A stretch of DNA of 64,000 nt from Shinisaurus crocodilurus (Eukaryota > Chordata > Lepidosauria > Squamata > Shinisauridae). Below, in pieces: positions 21,353-32,617 of this stretch. The notes under the pieces were generated by a model. The model had not been told where the DNA came from, did no database searches, and saw only the letters and a list, made by a program, of their open reading frames with translations. Every line of letters begins with the position of its first letter. Position 1 is the stretch's first letter. The translations under genes and the position numbers were made by a program. The stretch covers positions 312,182,492 to 312,246,491 of the forward strand of contig CM037876.1 in assembly GCA_021292165.1 (NCBI GenBank), written 5' to 3'.

Positions 21353-21530
21353 CGGGAGGGTTGTACCGAGCTCGGTAGTAGATCCTCTGCTTTGCATGCA
21401 GGAGGTCCCCTGGTTTGATTCCCGGCACCTCCAGGCAGGGCTAGGAAACGCTCTCGTCCTTAACCCTGGAGAGTCATGGCTGCCGGTCGGTGTAGCAGAC
21501 AGTGCTAAACTTGAAGGACAGTTGGCCTGG
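21353..21530 (+). mobile_element. tRNA-Ala-derived SINE
   Basis: GCTCGGTAGTAGATCCTCTG, CTTTGCATGCAGGAGGTCCC and GGTTTGATTCCCGGCACCTC trace tRNA-Ala(TGC), including its anticodon loop and B box. The body ACCCTGGAGAGTCATGGCTG, CCGGTCGGTGTAGCAGACAG follows. Confidence 0.82.
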
Positions 21531-21785
21531 CACGTTATACTCATTGCACGTCATGCTCATTGTGGAGCGTGGAGCTGAGGCCGGTAGTCTTATTTACTCT
21601 AGTGTAGCTGCACATGCTCCCTATTTGGATCGGGACCCGTGTGCTCTAGGAGGGGAGGATTAGGTCTTCCCCCCACCTCACCCATTTCCCCCAAAATTCT
21701 ACCCCTTCCCCCCCCCCCGTCGGTGGTTAAAAAGAGGGGGGGAAATATGTGTCCATTGGAGTCCCCCCTGTTGTGAACCGCTCAG

Positions 21786-21948
21786 GCCTGTGGCTTACAC
21801 TGGCTCAGCTTGTCTGAGTGTGGAAAGCTAAGCAGGGTCAGGCCTGGTTATTACTTGGATGGGAGACCCCCTCCTCTAGTTTCCTATATTGAGCAGGGGG
21901 TGGGACTCGTCGATAGCCTTGTAGGCTCCTTCCAACTCTATAAAGATC
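21786..21948 (+). mobile_element. 5S rRNA-headed SINE with CR1 tail, copy 1
   Basis: Bases 21786-21868 follow vertebrate 5S rRNA: GCCTGTGGC at the start, GTCTGAG, the box A region GGAAAGCTAAGCAGGGTCAG, and the box C region GGTTATTACTTGGATGGGAG with ACC. After CCTCTAGTTTCC the sequence changes to a CR1 3' end (GAGCAGGGGG.TGGGACTCG, CCTTGTAGGCTCCTTCCAAC). Internal pol III promoter parts are conserved. Other copies: 36650-36806, 61846-62018, fragment 49453-49510. Confidence 0.92.
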
Positions 21949-22113
21949 TACGAAATCTATTGAGTGGCAGCTCACACGCATCCGAAAAACAGACTAACAC
22001 CAGTGCCTGTAAAAGGCTATCTATATATGGAATTGTGGTGGTTTGTCCTGGCTCTTCCTGGAGGGAAAGCCGAATTTTCGTACCTCCTCGTTTCCCTTCC
22101 GCATCCTGTAGGG

Positions 22114-22249
22114 CAGTGTTCTCCAACCTTGGGTCCCCAGATGTTTTTCGGCCTACAACTCCCAGCATGCCCCAGCCAGCGTAGCTGGCTGGGGCATGCT
22201 GGGAGTTGTAGGCCAAAAACATCTGGGGACCCAAGGTTGGAGAACACTG
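22114..22249. mobile_element. palindromic hAT MITE, family A, copy 5
   Basis: CAGTGTTCTCC...GGAGAACACTG hairpin; flanks CTGTAGGG and CCGTAGGG match at 7 of 8 bases. Confidence 0.93.
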
Positions 22250-22259
22250 CCGTAGGGCC

Positions 22260-23095
22260 TGGCGTGCGCCTGCAAGAGAAGGAGGCGGTAAAATCCTGAG
22301 GTGGTACCGTCAACCGTACCACTTCCAGCTGAAGAGGGGGTGCTCTTTGTGAAAGCTTCCCTGTATTAAAAGAGGAGGAGGAGGAGGAGTCAACAAGGAC
22401 ATCAGGGAGAAGGAGTCTAACCCAGCCCACTCCTTGAGGTGCTAGGTTTCTACTTGCCAGGAGATCTGTTATTTTATTTAAATGCAAAATGCGATACCTC
22501 CTCATCTGCTGCATGAAGTGGAACCTCTTTCCTTCCCTTTTCGGCTGCCTGTGTAGCACAGGGCTAAGCCACCCCGGCAGGTCTGTCGCTGTCTCCCCTC
22601 CTTCTCACACAGCATGGGCCAGATGCAACAGCAGGTGGGGTTTTCCACACTGTTAATAGTTACATGGAAGAGGGAAGTCCCACAAGCTCAGATTTTCTCG
22701 GGGGGGGGGGGGGCTGCATGCCAAGCCATGCCTGCCCAAATCTCCCCCCCTTCTGCCTCACTCCTAAAGGTACGACACCCCTGTCTGTGTTCTGTCTCCC
22801 TTGCCGTCTTTTTTTTTTTGCCTCTCCCTTGCAATGTAAGAGTACGAGTGCGTTATAGTAGAAAAGGCCAAAAGATGAACTATGCTTGTGTATATCCACC
22901 ATACCGTTGCTTCAGATACTCACTGCAAGGGACTTCATTTTGCCTAGTGTTATTGTTTGTGAAATAAATTATTCTTTAACCCACAAAAAGTTCTATGCCT
23001 GCTTTTTTTGGTTAGCGCGTATCCAGCGCGGGTGCCGAGCACCGCTGCTGCGTTCTGAAGTGGAGAGAGGCCCTGGAGGCTGATGACAGACAGGG
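22260..23095. other. intergenic stretch, nothing recognised
   Basis: No coding or repeat family assigned. A G13 run at about 22700 and a T-run at 22809 are present. Confidence 0.45.
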
Positions 23096-23099
23096 GACT

Positions 23100-23100
23100 A

Positions 23101-23134
<34 letters not shown>

Positions 23135-23690
23135 GGGCGATCACTCCTGACTGAGTAAGATTGTCTTCCGGGATAAAAGGAGGAAATTCTAAAGAAGATT
23201 GTGTAGACTCTAGCGATGGGTCCGTAAGTGACTGTGGAGGCCAATTCTAGATCCACACAGCTTCCCACAGTGAGGACACAGGTTACCAGATAGAAGATGG
23301 TCCTGTAAAGGATTCATTTGACGTGCTTTTTGCTTAGCACGTTTCTCCCTTTCACCTTGCACTCGGGCTTCTTCAAAGTCCATGGAACCTTTGTGAAAGG
23401 CCAGCCTCCAGTTAGATCGTTCATGGGCCAGAGCTCCCCAGTTTTCGATGTTTATATTGCATTTTTTTAGATTAGCCTTATGAACATCTTATATTGACCA
23501 CCGATATTCCGCTTTCCATCCTTGAGTTGGGAGTAGAGTAACTGCTTTGGGAGGCGGCAGTCAGGCATTCGAACAACATGACCGGTCCACTGAAGTTGGC
23601 GTTGAAGGATCATTTTTTCAATGCTAGTAGTCTTTGCTTCTTCCAGTACACTGACATTTGTTCGCCTGTCTTCCATGCGTGCCGTGACGG
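23100..23690 (-). mobile_element. 3' end of the zinc-finger-tailed LINE, second copy
   Basis: More of the ORF is present than at 10246: minus-strand LQRQLQWTGHVVRMPDCRLP then KQLLYSQLKDGKRNIGGQYK upstream, and the same terminal C2H2 finger region. The + strand left edge is (ATC)n at 23101-23134, then GGGCGATCACTCCTGACTGA. A 12-bp deletion relative to 10246 falls near 23490. Confidence 0.85.
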
Positions 23691-24143
23691 GGGTGGAATG
23701 TCATGTTCTGCAAGGAGTTCGGCTTCCTGAGAATCTCAGGTTTCAAAAAATGAAATTGCTAGCCCTTAATGAAATTTAAGATTTTCTAGGAAGCGTGCCG
23801 GTAAAATGCCTGCTAAAATGTTGAGTCAGAGAGGTGCCGGGGTATTCCCAGGGCTCGAGGGCTGGGTAGGATATTGGTGCCCTGCTTTGCTGCTTGCGTT
23901 TCCTCATGACAGGCAAAACTAGAAGAAATTACACAGAGCAGTAAGAATTGCGGAATAAATTACGCAAAGAGATTGTGTCCGTTTGCATAATTTATACCAG
24001 TTGCAGAATTCCACTTTCCGCGATGCAGAATTTTATGCCTTTGATCCAGCATGCAGTACACACAGCACTGATTGCAGGCTGCGCACTTGGACAGGGGAAA
24101 AGTTGGTGCTAGAGTACTGCAGATAGATCAACCAGTAGCTAGG

Positions 24144-24279
24144 CAGGGCTCTCCAACCCTGAGTCCCCAGATGTTGCTGGCGCACAGCTTCCAGCATACC
24201 CAGCCAGGATGGCTAATGGCAAGAGATTCTGGGAGCTGTAGTCCAGCAACATCTGGGAACCCAAGGTTGGAAAGCCCTG
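24144..24279. mobile_element. hAT MITE, family A relative (CAGGGCTCTCC ends)
   Basis: CAGGGCTCTCCAACCCTGAG on the left pairs with GGTTGGAAAGCCCTG on the right; GATGTTGCTGGC pairs with GTCCAGCAACATCTGG. It is a more diverged sister of the family A hairpins. I find no convincing TSD. Confidence 0.75.
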
Positions 24280-24477
24280 CTGGGGGAAGGGAGGCGTTGA
24301 GAAGGCCTTGGAGTGGCCCTCAGTCCTCCTGGGCAGGAAAGACGGTATGGCAGCTTTCCCCCCCAAGTCCGTGCCCTCCAGATGTGTTGGGACTGCGGTG
24401 CGCATCATTCCCAGCCAGCATGGCCAACGGCATGAATAGTCTAGGAGGGGAATGCTCACGTTTATGTGATGGTACAC

Positions 24478-24825
24478 AATCACAGAATCATGGGAGTTGG
24501 AGGGGACCTCAGAGATCATCTAGCCCCCAGCCTCTGCTTAAATATCTCTAGCGAGGGAGAACCCACCGCCTTCCAAGGCAGCCTGTTCCCCTGCTGAACA
24601 GCTCTCACGGTTAGGACGTTTCTCCTAATGTTAAGCCGAAATCTGCTTCCCTGCAATTCCCCACCCACCCCCCCGCTCGGTTCTACTCCTGCCCTCGGGA
24701 GCAACAAAGAACCGGTCGTCTCCATCTGCACGACAGCTTCTCAGACGTCTGAACAGCGCTCTTGTGTCTCCCCGTGATCTTCTCCTCTCCAGGCTAAACA
24801 TACCCAGCTCTTTCAACTTTGGTTT
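24478..24825 (-). mobile_element. CR1 LINE fragment, second subfamily
   Basis: On the minus strand: LGMFSLERRRSRGDTRALFR, LRSCRADGDDRFFVAPEG, then FRLNIRRNVLTVRAVQQGNR and GSPSLEIFKQRLG. This is the CR1 ORF2 C-terminus, with frameshifts, of a subfamily distinct from that at 8613. Confidence 0.85.
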
Positions 24826-25512
24826 GAAAAGGGAGGAGTGCAAGATGCTCAGGTTGCATGGAGCAGCTGCTTTGCAGTGGCAGAAATTCTGGCCGGTGGG
24901 GCTGCCTTTTGCCCACAATTCCCTTGGCCCTTTTTAGACACGGAGCATGTTTCTGCGCATGCATGTGCGTTAAATATGCAGTTGTTGTTCATTTACTCTG
25001 AGGGATCTCAGCATCTCGAGGTCATGCTTTCTGTTGAGAGGAATGTCACATTTCCCCAGCACTCCAGTCACAACATTTTGTTGCTGGGAAAATTTTCCCC
25101 ACCCCTGTCCCCAAAACGGGCACCCATCGCAAACTGCGGAATCCGGTCGCATGAGTGTTGTGGGCCAGCAAGCAACACCGGTTCTAACTAGTGACACAGC
25201 GCTAAACATGTCCACACCGTTTTGTGAACTTTTCAGCTGCTGAATATTTCCCCCCATGGCACCACTTAGCTAAACACACAATGCTCTGGAGCTGCAAAAT
25301 GTTTTATTTGTACACGTAAAAGCGTGGCAAGTGTTCGTAACCACCGCATCTGCTTAATCCCCTTTTAAAAGCCAGCTGAGGTCACTGCTGTAGCTTTCAG
25401 TTCAGTCTGATACTTCGATTTAGCCGGCATATCTTCACGGAGCTTCCACAATTCTGATGAGATACGAAACAGTCAGATCCAAGTATTCCTATGTTAGGGT
25501 ACCATGACACAT

Positions 25513-26022
25513 TCATAGAATCATAGAAAAGTAGAGTTGGAAGGGGCCTACAAGGTCATGGGAGTCCAACCCCCTGCTCAATGCAGGAATCCAGGTCAAA
25601 GCATCCCTGACAGATGGCTGTCCAGCCGCACCTTGAATCCCTCCAGAGTGGGAGAGCCCACCACCTCCCCAGGTAGTTGGTGTTGGTTCCATTGTCTTAT
25701 TGCTCTGACAGTCAGGAAATTTTTCCTGATGTTCAGGTGGAATCTGGCTTCCTGCAACTTGAGCCCATTATTCCGTGTCCTGCAAACTGGGATGATCGAG
25801 AAGAGATCCTGGCCCTCCTCTGTGTGACAACCCTTCAAGTACTGGAAGAGTGCGATCATATCATATCTCCCCTCAGTCTTCTCTTCTGAAGGCTAAACAT
25901 GCCCAGATCTTTCAGTCTCTCCTCACAGGGCCTTGTTTCCAGTCCCTTTATCATCCTTGTTGCCCTCCTCTGAACCCTCTCCAGTTTGTCTACGTCCTTC
26001 TTAAAGTGTGGTGCTTTCAGAG
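25513..26022 (-). mobile_element. CR1 LINE, 3' part, reversed
   Basis: Minus-strand frame [23 protein letters not shown]-type VCRTRNNGLKLQEARFHLNI and [16 protein letters not shown]; + strand left edge ATCATAGAAAAGTAGAGTTG is the CR1 3' end. A 3-base insertion in RQWNQHQLPGEV distinguishes this copy. Confidence 0.92.
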
Positions 26023-26029
26023 GGAAACA

Positions 26030-26092
26030 CTTGGTTACCGGAAGACAATCTTACTCGGTCACGAGTGATCGCCTGATGATGATGATGATGAC
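26030..26092 (+). mobile_element. 3' terminus of the zinc-finger-tailed LINE
   Basis: GGAAGACAATCTTACTCGGT, CACGAGTGATCGCC and a short (TGA)n tail, adjoining the CR1 copy at 26022. Confidence 0.8.
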
Positions 26093-26895
26093 AGCCTTTC
26101 ATTAACAAATTCCAGGGCAGTGTACAAAATTCATTTAAACAGCAAAATTGAAATAGAAACTCACAATTATACACACGGAATCCCACTAACCTAGACACTG
26201 AAAGCAGCAAATGCTTGGTTAAATATTTTTTTCACAGGCGCTGAAACACCGTTAGTGTGGCACTCGTCATACTGCAGGGGGAAGAGAATTCCAAAGGCAG
26301 GGAGCCACAACCAAAAAGGCCTTCCCCCCTGTGCAGGCGACAGAACAGCCAAGAGGCCCTGATCTGTAGATCTCGGGTGAACGGGCAGGTTGATATGGGA
26401 GAAGGTGCTCCCTCAGGTGACCTCCTTAACCCTTCCCCTCCCACCAATTCTCCCGTAGAAATCTCCACCTGCATTCACGTTAACCTTAACCAATGTTGGC
26501 TTGGGTTGGGGACACATGGGCGCAGCCATGATTAGAGAAGGGGCGGGATCTACTTAACCCTTTCCTCCCCACCCCCAATCCAAAACAACAAACATTGGCG
26601 TTCTGGGGAATTTGTCTTTTGCGACCGCCCATGCTCCTCATGGCAGCTATCTTGTGAATGGGCGACCTCCCCACTGTGGCCTCCATTTTGTGAGAGTGCC
26701 CACGGCACTCGCTCACAATTGCAAATGTGCTCACCAACCCAAAACAGTTGGGGGACCCCTCTGATTGGCAGCAGCTCTCGTGTCGAGATCCCTTTCGACG
26801 CACACAGCCTCGGCAATTTATGACGGGGGAAATGAAGCAGGCAGAGTTTGGAAACTCATGGCCACTTTTAGTTTGAAAAAGGATCTTCACTGAAG

Positions 26896-27005
26896 TTTTC
26901 AGTAGAACGATAACTCAGATAGGAGCAGCAAAAGAATAAATCTGACGGCTCAGTTTGGGTCCCAGTGTTGGGGAAAAGGCGGGATACAAATAAATAGAAA
27001 TAGAA
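26896..27005 (+). repeat. L2-like LINE 3' terminus
   Basis: GGTCCCAGTGTTGGGGAAAA and GGCGGGATACAAATAAAT match, in reverse, 29400-29450. Confidence 0.65.
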
Positions 27006-27026
27006 GACGACGTTATTAGTCTGTAT

Positions 27027-27112
27027 CAGACTTCCCCAACCTAGTGCCCTCTGGATGTCTCGGAGCACAACTCCCATCATCCCCAGCCATCATGGCCAAT
27101 GGGGGAGGCTGG
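27027..27112 (+). mobile_element. hAT MITE remnant, family B
   Basis: CAGACTTCCCCAACCTAGTG, CTCCCATCATCCCCAGCC and GGGGGAGGCTG: left arm plus the last bases of the right arm. Confidence 0.6.
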
Positions 27113-27282
27113 TCTATGGCCACTGGGTAGACTTTGCCTCCCTGGAGCAGCATTTCCTGTTTTAAAAGGGCCATGGGAGAAATATTAGCACATCTTTGGG
27201 CACCACCCCAGTTTGGCCTCCAGCCCCAGAGAAGTCAATTGCTTAAGTGGGTTGTGTGGATTTACTTTTCCTTTAAAAAATA

Positions 27283-27306
27283 ACAACAACAACAACAACA
27301 ACAACG
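27283..27306 (+). repeat. (AAC)n microsatellite
   Basis: AACAAC units following TAAAAAAT. Confidence 0.9.
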
Positions 27307-27837
27307 CATTCTGCAAGAGGAACGGGAAGTGTGGAAAAATTCTCACATACAGCAGCCGAAGGGACAATAAGCGAGAGTGACAGAGTCAATAGACCGTCAC
27401 ATCCCTGTTTTCCTGGGCAACAATCCAGAGGGCAGTTTTAGACACAGCCGATGGCTTATTACACACACTTCCGGAAAAGGCCGTGGCGAGTCAAGCCACT
27501 GAGTACATGGCCTTGCAGGTCGAAGGTCTCCGGGTCCATCCCTGGCGTGGCGTTCCTCATCTGAAGGACCTCGCGCGGAGCAGTTGCCTCGTCGAAAGGG
27601 ATCTCGACGTGAGAGCTGCCGGCCAGCCAGAGGGGCGCCCAACCTTTTGGCTTGGTGAGCACGTTTGTGACTTTTTGAGAGAGTGCCGTGGGCGACCCAT
27701 GGCTCCCAGTCAGTGTCACCAATGCTGGGCTAGATGGACGAAGGTCTGACTCACTATCAGGCAGCTTCCTATGTCCCTGTCCCGATATGTAGACAGCTAA
27801 CATGCGTGCTGCGTTATCTTTCCCCATCCTTTGTTCC

Positions 27838-28015
27838 TAAGGTCCCAGGTTCGATCCCCGGCAGGCGGCAGCATCTCCAGGTAGGGCTGGAAATATTCCT
27901 GCCTGAAACCCCCCCGGGAGCCGCTGCTGCCAGCCAGTCCGTCTCGACAGGGCCAGGTGGACCCAGGGCCTGACTCGGTCTAAGGCAGCCGCCTGGGTTC
28001 CGATGTTCCCTCATG
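27838..28015 (+). mobile_element. tRNA-Ala-derived SINE (head partly lost)
   Basis: AAGGTCCCAGGTTCGATCCC holds the B box; the body GGCCTGACTCGGTCTAAGGC and AGCCGCCTGGGTTCC ends it. A related, older piece lies at about 27500-27770. Confidence 0.65.
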
Positions 28016-28084
28016 ACAGAAAATCCATATGAGGGAGAAAAAGGCAGGATCTGATTGGTAGCGCTAGGAGGCCTCCGCCTAGAA

Positions 28085-28146
28085 CAGTCTTCTCCAACCT
28101 TGGGTCCCCAGATGTTTTTGGCCTACAACTCCCAGCATGCCCCAGC
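28085..28146 (+). mobile_element. family A hAT MITE, left arm only
   Basis: CAGTCTTCTCCAACCTTGGG to CTCCCAGCATGCC. It then runs straight into CGTCTCCTGCTCCTGCTCC, which belongs to the element family complete at 62167-62554. Confidence 0.8.
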
Positions 28147-28325
28147 GTCTCCTGCTCCTGCTCCTCCTCACCTCCTCTGTCGTCTGGGCCGGAGCGAGGG
28201 GCAGGTGAACAAGCAGGTTGCCGTGGCGAAGAGGAGGAGCAAGTCCAGGAGGGCTCTTGTCAGTGGGCCCCCTTGCCTGTTGCCCAAGTATGCCTACCTT
28301 TGACGCCGGCCCCGCTCCTGGCACA
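28147..28325 (+). mobile_element. right part of a long hAT-like element
   Basis: TCTCCTGCTCCTGCTCCTC, GGTGAAGAGG-like GGCGAAGAGGAGGAGCAAG, and GGCTCTTGTCAGTGGGCCCC parallel 62405-62554. It ends in GACGCCGGCCCC. Confidence 0.6.
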
Positions 28326-28600
28326 TTATAATTAGCCACGGCTGTGGTTGAACGGGAAATCTTTACAAGGGTGTGGGACTCGCTTGCGTACATCTATTCT
28401 GAAGAATCCTTGGCAGGAAGCCTGGTTGTTTACCCAGGGCACAGCTCAGCAATTTGCCAGATTCCCCACGCTCCACCCCCCCCCGGAACAAAAGTCCTCC
28501 CTTTGAACAGAACAGGATCCAGTTCCTTTGGGTTTTACTGACCTGTACCAATGAGTCACGGGCCAGATCGTTGCCTTCGGTTAATCTTCATTGTCTAAAT

Positions 28601-28735
28601 CAGTGTTCTCCAACCTTGGGTCCCCAGATGTTTTTGGCCTACAACTCCCAGCATGCCCCAGCCAGCGTAGCTGGCTGGGGCATGCTGGGAGTTGTAGGCC
28701 AAAAACATCTGGGGACCCAAGGTTGGAGAACACTG
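28601..28735. mobile_element. palindromic hAT MITE, family A, copy 6
   Basis: CAGTGTTCTCC...GGAGAACACTG hairpin with a perfect TSD GTCTAAAT on both sides. Confidence 0.95.
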
Positions 28736-29165
28736 GTCTAAATCATCACCATCACCATCTATTTAGAACGCCCCCTTACACCAAAGGGTGGGACAAATAA
28801 CAGATACAGTAAACATAATGATACAATAAAATAACCATCACCAACCACGAACTGTACAGTATCGAATCCCAGCAACCACCACGTTAGTCCAGCCACGCAT
28901 TCCGGCTGACTTAAAAAGATATCAGATTTGACATCCAGCAGAGTTAAGGATACGCTTAAATGTGGCTTAAACTGTGGCTGGATTGTGCCTGAGATAGTTG
29001 GCTAGATATTTCCTAGATATTTTTTTTAAAAATTGTCCTATAGGTGGCAGCATTTCACTAATAAGGAAAATCATGCTGCTACCTACCGGCTGCTAGATCC
29101 TGCAGAACTTCTAAGGTGCAAGCCTAGCATGTTTAGATGGGGAAAAGGCCTACAACTCGTTTTTT

Positions 29166-29167
<2 letters not shown>

Positions 29168-29235
<68 letters not shown>

Positions 29236-29364
29236 TACTACTACTACTACTATTATTACTATTATTACTATTATTACTATTATTATTACTATTATTATTA
29301 TTACTATTATTATTATTATTATTACTACTACTACTACTACTACTACTATTATTACTACTACTAC

Positions 29365-29398
<34 letters not shown>
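29168..29398 (+). repeat. compound (ATT)n/(ACT)n microsatellite, 230 bp
   Basis: ATT runs alternate with ACT runs with strict 3-bp periodicity for more than 75 units. It abuts the 3' end of a minus-strand L2-like LINE, whose tail is the probable seed. Its open frames (poly-Tyr, poly-Ile, poly-Asn) are not genes. Confidence 0.95.
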
Positions 29399-29399
<1 letters not shown>

Positions 29400-29536
29400 T
29401 TGTATCCCACCTTTTTCCCAACACTGGGACCCAAGGCGGCTCACAACCTTTAAAACTCATACAATTAAAACAGAAATAGAAAAATACAAACTTTAAAAAT
29501 AGAATTAAACCATCAATAATATTTAAAAAATTATAT

Positions 29537-29567
<31 letters not shown>

Positions 29568-29850
29568 ATAACAGTAAAAGCAGTACAATATACATAATAT
29601 AAAATACAGCATTCCATTGGATCACAGGCTAGTTCCAAATGCCTGCCGGAACAGGAAGGTCTTTGCCTGCCTCTGGAAGCTTACCAGGGAGGGCGCCACT
29701 CTAGCCTCCCAGGGGAGGGAATTCCAGAGCGCTGGGGCAGCCACCGAGAAGGCCCTCTCCTGTGTTCTCACCAGGCCTGCCTGCCATGGTGGTGGAACCG
29801 AGAGAAGGGCCTCCCCTGAGGATCTCAAAGTGCGCGCAGGCTCGTAGGAG
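29400..29850 (-). mobile_element. L2-like LINE, C-terminus and 3' UTR
   Basis: The minus strand encodes ERAFSVAAPALWNSLPWEAR and PSLVSFQRQAKTFLFRQAF, the typical L2 ORF2 C-terminus. Its 3' UTR ends AAGGTGGGATACAAAT, then the microsatellite at 29168-29398. A (GT)n run at 29537-29563 interrupts the UTR. Confidence 0.85.
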
Positions 29851-30132
29851 AGAATACAGTCTTTCTAATTGTTGTTTTTCCTGAGCATTTATAAAGCACT
29901 TCTCAAGTGTTGCCCAATCATTATCTCTGTAACCCTTACAACAACCATGTAAGGTAGGCCAGTATTGTTATCCCTATACTGTTCCTTGTCCTGTTTTTTT
30001 TGTTTTTTTTTAATGCTTTGTTGGAGCAGACCAAACATCCACCTAGCCCACCAAAAACAGCCAGCCATATGTTCCTGGGAAATTCTTAAAGATATCATCC
30101 TGTGTTTCTTCCCAGCACTTCCTAATCCGAGG

Positions 30133-30752
30133 TAGAATCATAGAATCATAGAAAAGTAGAGCTGGAAGGGGCCTACAAGGCCATCGAATCCAACCCCCTG
30201 CTCAATGCAGGAATCCAAGTCAAAGCATCCCTGACAAATGGCTGTCCAGCCGCAGCTTGAATGCCTCCAGTGTGGGAGAGCCCACCACCTCCAAAGGTAG
30301 TTGGTTCCATTGTCTTATTGCTCTGACAGTCAGGAATTTTTTCCTGTTGTTTAGGCGGAATCTGGCTTCCTGTGACTTGAGCCCATTATTCCGTGTCTTG
30401 CAAACTGGGATGGTCAAGAAGAGATCCTGGCCCTCCTCTGTGTGACAACCCTTCAAGTCCTGGAAGAGTGCGATCATATCTCCCCTCAGTCTCCTCTTCT
30501 GAAGGCTAAACATGCCTAGTTCTTTCAGTCTCTCCTCATAGGGCCTTGTTTCCAGTCCCTTTATCATCTTTGTTGTTGCCCTCCTCTGAACCCTCTCCAG
30601 TTTGTCTACGTCCTTCTTAAAGTGTGGTGCCCAGAACTGGACGCAATACTCAAGATGAGGCCTAACCAGTGCTGAGTAAAGGGGAATTATCACTTCCCGC
30701 GATTTGGAAGCTATACTTCTATTAATGCAGCCCAAAATAGCATTTGCTGCCT
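30133..30752 (-). mobile_element. CR1 LINE, 3' part, reversed
   Basis: Minus-strand frame from [20 protein letters not shown] through [20 protein letters not shown] to [11 protein letters not shown], 171 codons nearly unbroken. The 3' UTR reaches ATCATAGAAAAGTAGAGCTG. It is one of the least damaged CR1 C-termini here. Confidence 0.93.
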
Positions 30753-31062
30753 CTGAATTGGGAGATTCCCTTCTTAGCTATGACAGCTGATGGCCATTGA
30801 TAGACCTGCCCTCTGTGAATTGGGCTAATCGTTTTCAAAAGCCATGCATGCCCTGGGCAATTAATTGCAGACATTCCATGGGATAACCCCTGTGGTGTAT
30901 GTGCAAAGTAAGATTTTTATTTTCATTTTTTTTAAATTGTCCCAGTGGGCATCATTTTTGCACTGTGTTGGAATCTCAGCCACCATCCTCATGGAGGATA
31001 AGGCTATCAATGGCTATTACTAGTCAGGAAGGATGGCTATATATTATGTCCGGAATCAGAGG

Positions 31063-31300
31063 CTGTATTTATTTATTTATTATATTTATACCCCGCCTTT
31101 TTTCCTTCAAGGACCCAAGGTGGCTTACATAATCATCCTCCTCCTCCTCCTCCTCCTCTCCATTTTATCCTCACAACAACCCTGTGAGGTAGGTTAGGCT
31201 GAGAGTCAGTAACTGACCCAAAGTCACCCAGTGAGTTTCATGGCCGAGCCGGGACTAGAACCTGGATGTCCCGAGTCCCAGTCCAACACTCTAACAACTA
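31063..31300 (-). mobile_element. MIR-like tRNA SINE with L2-type tail
   Basis: TTTATACCCCGCCTTTTTTC at the left and GGACTAGAACCTGGATG with CCCAGTCCAACACTC at the right. It has split a CR1/L3-like 3' end whose halves flank it (30998-31062 and 31301-31350). Confidence 0.85.
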
Positions 31301-31430
31301 GTTGCTGGGAAACATGAGCGGGAAGGTGCTGTTGCACTCATGTCCTACTCAGTGGCGGTGCTAGGTACCAGAAAGATCCAGGTCTTAGGGCTGCAGGACA
31401 AAAAAACACGCAAATTTGCATACGCTAAAG

Positions 31431-31570
31431 CAGGGCTTTCCAACCTTGGGGCCCCAGATGTTGCTGGCCTACAACTCCCAGGCAGCATACCCAGCCAGCA
31501 TGGCTAATGGCAAGGGATTCTGGGAGCTGTAGTGCAGCAACATCTGGGGACCTAAGGTTGGAGAGCCCTG
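31431..31570. mobile_element. hAT MITE, family A relative (CAGGGCTTTCC ends)
   Basis: CAGGGCTTTCCAACCTTGGG pairs with AAGGTTGGAGAGCCCTG. Flanks CGCTAAAG and CTCTAGAG agree at 6 of 8 bases. Sister of 24144-24279. Confidence 0.8.
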
Positions 31571-31928
31571 CTCTAGAGTGTGTGTGTGTGTGTCTTTAAA
31601 GGGCCCTGCCTCCTAAGGACACCCCTATTTGTAAAAAGGGATGTATGGACAGAGGAGAGGAGGGCATTTGATTTCAGAAAAAAACCTCACACAGAAATAA
31701 TCATGGGGGGGGGCAGCAGGAGGTGAAGCACCTGTGGGCCAAAAGCCAGCTGATCCAGAGGGATCCGATGCAACAGAGATCATCGGGGCTCCTGTCCCTT
31801 TCTTTCAGCAAGTGCCCCCTGGACAGCAGGAAGGTGGGGCAGATGGCCTCCCAGAGATTCAGGGCTCCAAAGGAAAAAGATTCGGGGCTCTAGCCCTAAT
31901 GGGCCGCCCTCTAACACTACCTCTGGCT

Positions 31929-32030
31929 CTGACCCTACTTGTGGGCTTCCCATTGGGACATCTGGTTGGCCCCTGTGCATACAGAATACTGGACTAGACA
32001 GACCCTCGGTCTGATCCAGCAGGGCTGATT
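31929..32030 (+). repeat. CR1/L3-like LINE 3' end, fragment
   Basis: CTTGTGGGCTTCCCATTGGG, GACAGACCCTCGGTCTGATC and CAGCAGGGCTG. Confidence 0.7.
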
Positions 32031-32617
32031 TTTTTCTTCTTCTCTATTTACCAGCAGTCACCCAATGTGGGGAGACCCCCCTGACAGCTTGTTCTCCCTT
32101 CTTCCTCTTGGGGTTCGAGTATCTTGAATAATATGGGGTCAAACCCCCCACCCCCCCCACCTTGGCTGGCCCATTATTCACCCCTGGCTCCAGTTCATGT
32201 ATGAATCAGTTTCAGGAGCACCAGCCTCGCTGCCCTAAGTGGCTAAACAAGCGTGTGAGCTGTGAGTTAGAAAATCCCCGGTTCCAATCCCACCACAACC
32301 GTTTCCTAGTATGCTTTCCTCGGTTTCTCCACCCACCCCACTCATCTTAATTTAAAGCCTCCAAACTTAAAATGGTTAGATCACTCGCCCTGGAACTGCG
32401 TGCTGTGTTGGATCACTGCTAGTGTGCCCACAGGAAAATAATTCATTAAAATAATCTGCTCAGATTTCCTTTGAGCCCAAAGCGTTCTGCATGATTCACT
32501 TGCTCCTTCCAGTCAGCCTTGCCTGGGGACAGGTCTGCCGCTCTTTGCATTGGGCGTGTGTATCCCAGTCGTGCAGTACATTGACACAGCAGAATTACTC
32601 ACCTTTGCGGAAGCCTT

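Noticed and set aside
21786..21868. Functional 5S rRNA gene
   Set aside because: Only about 83 of 120 bases are 5S-like, the 5' third is diverged, and a CR1 tail follows; it is a SINE head.
29083..29625. Long open frames of poly-Tyr, poly-Ile, poly-Asn
   Set aside because: They are translations of the (ATT)/(ACT) microsatellite in different frames.
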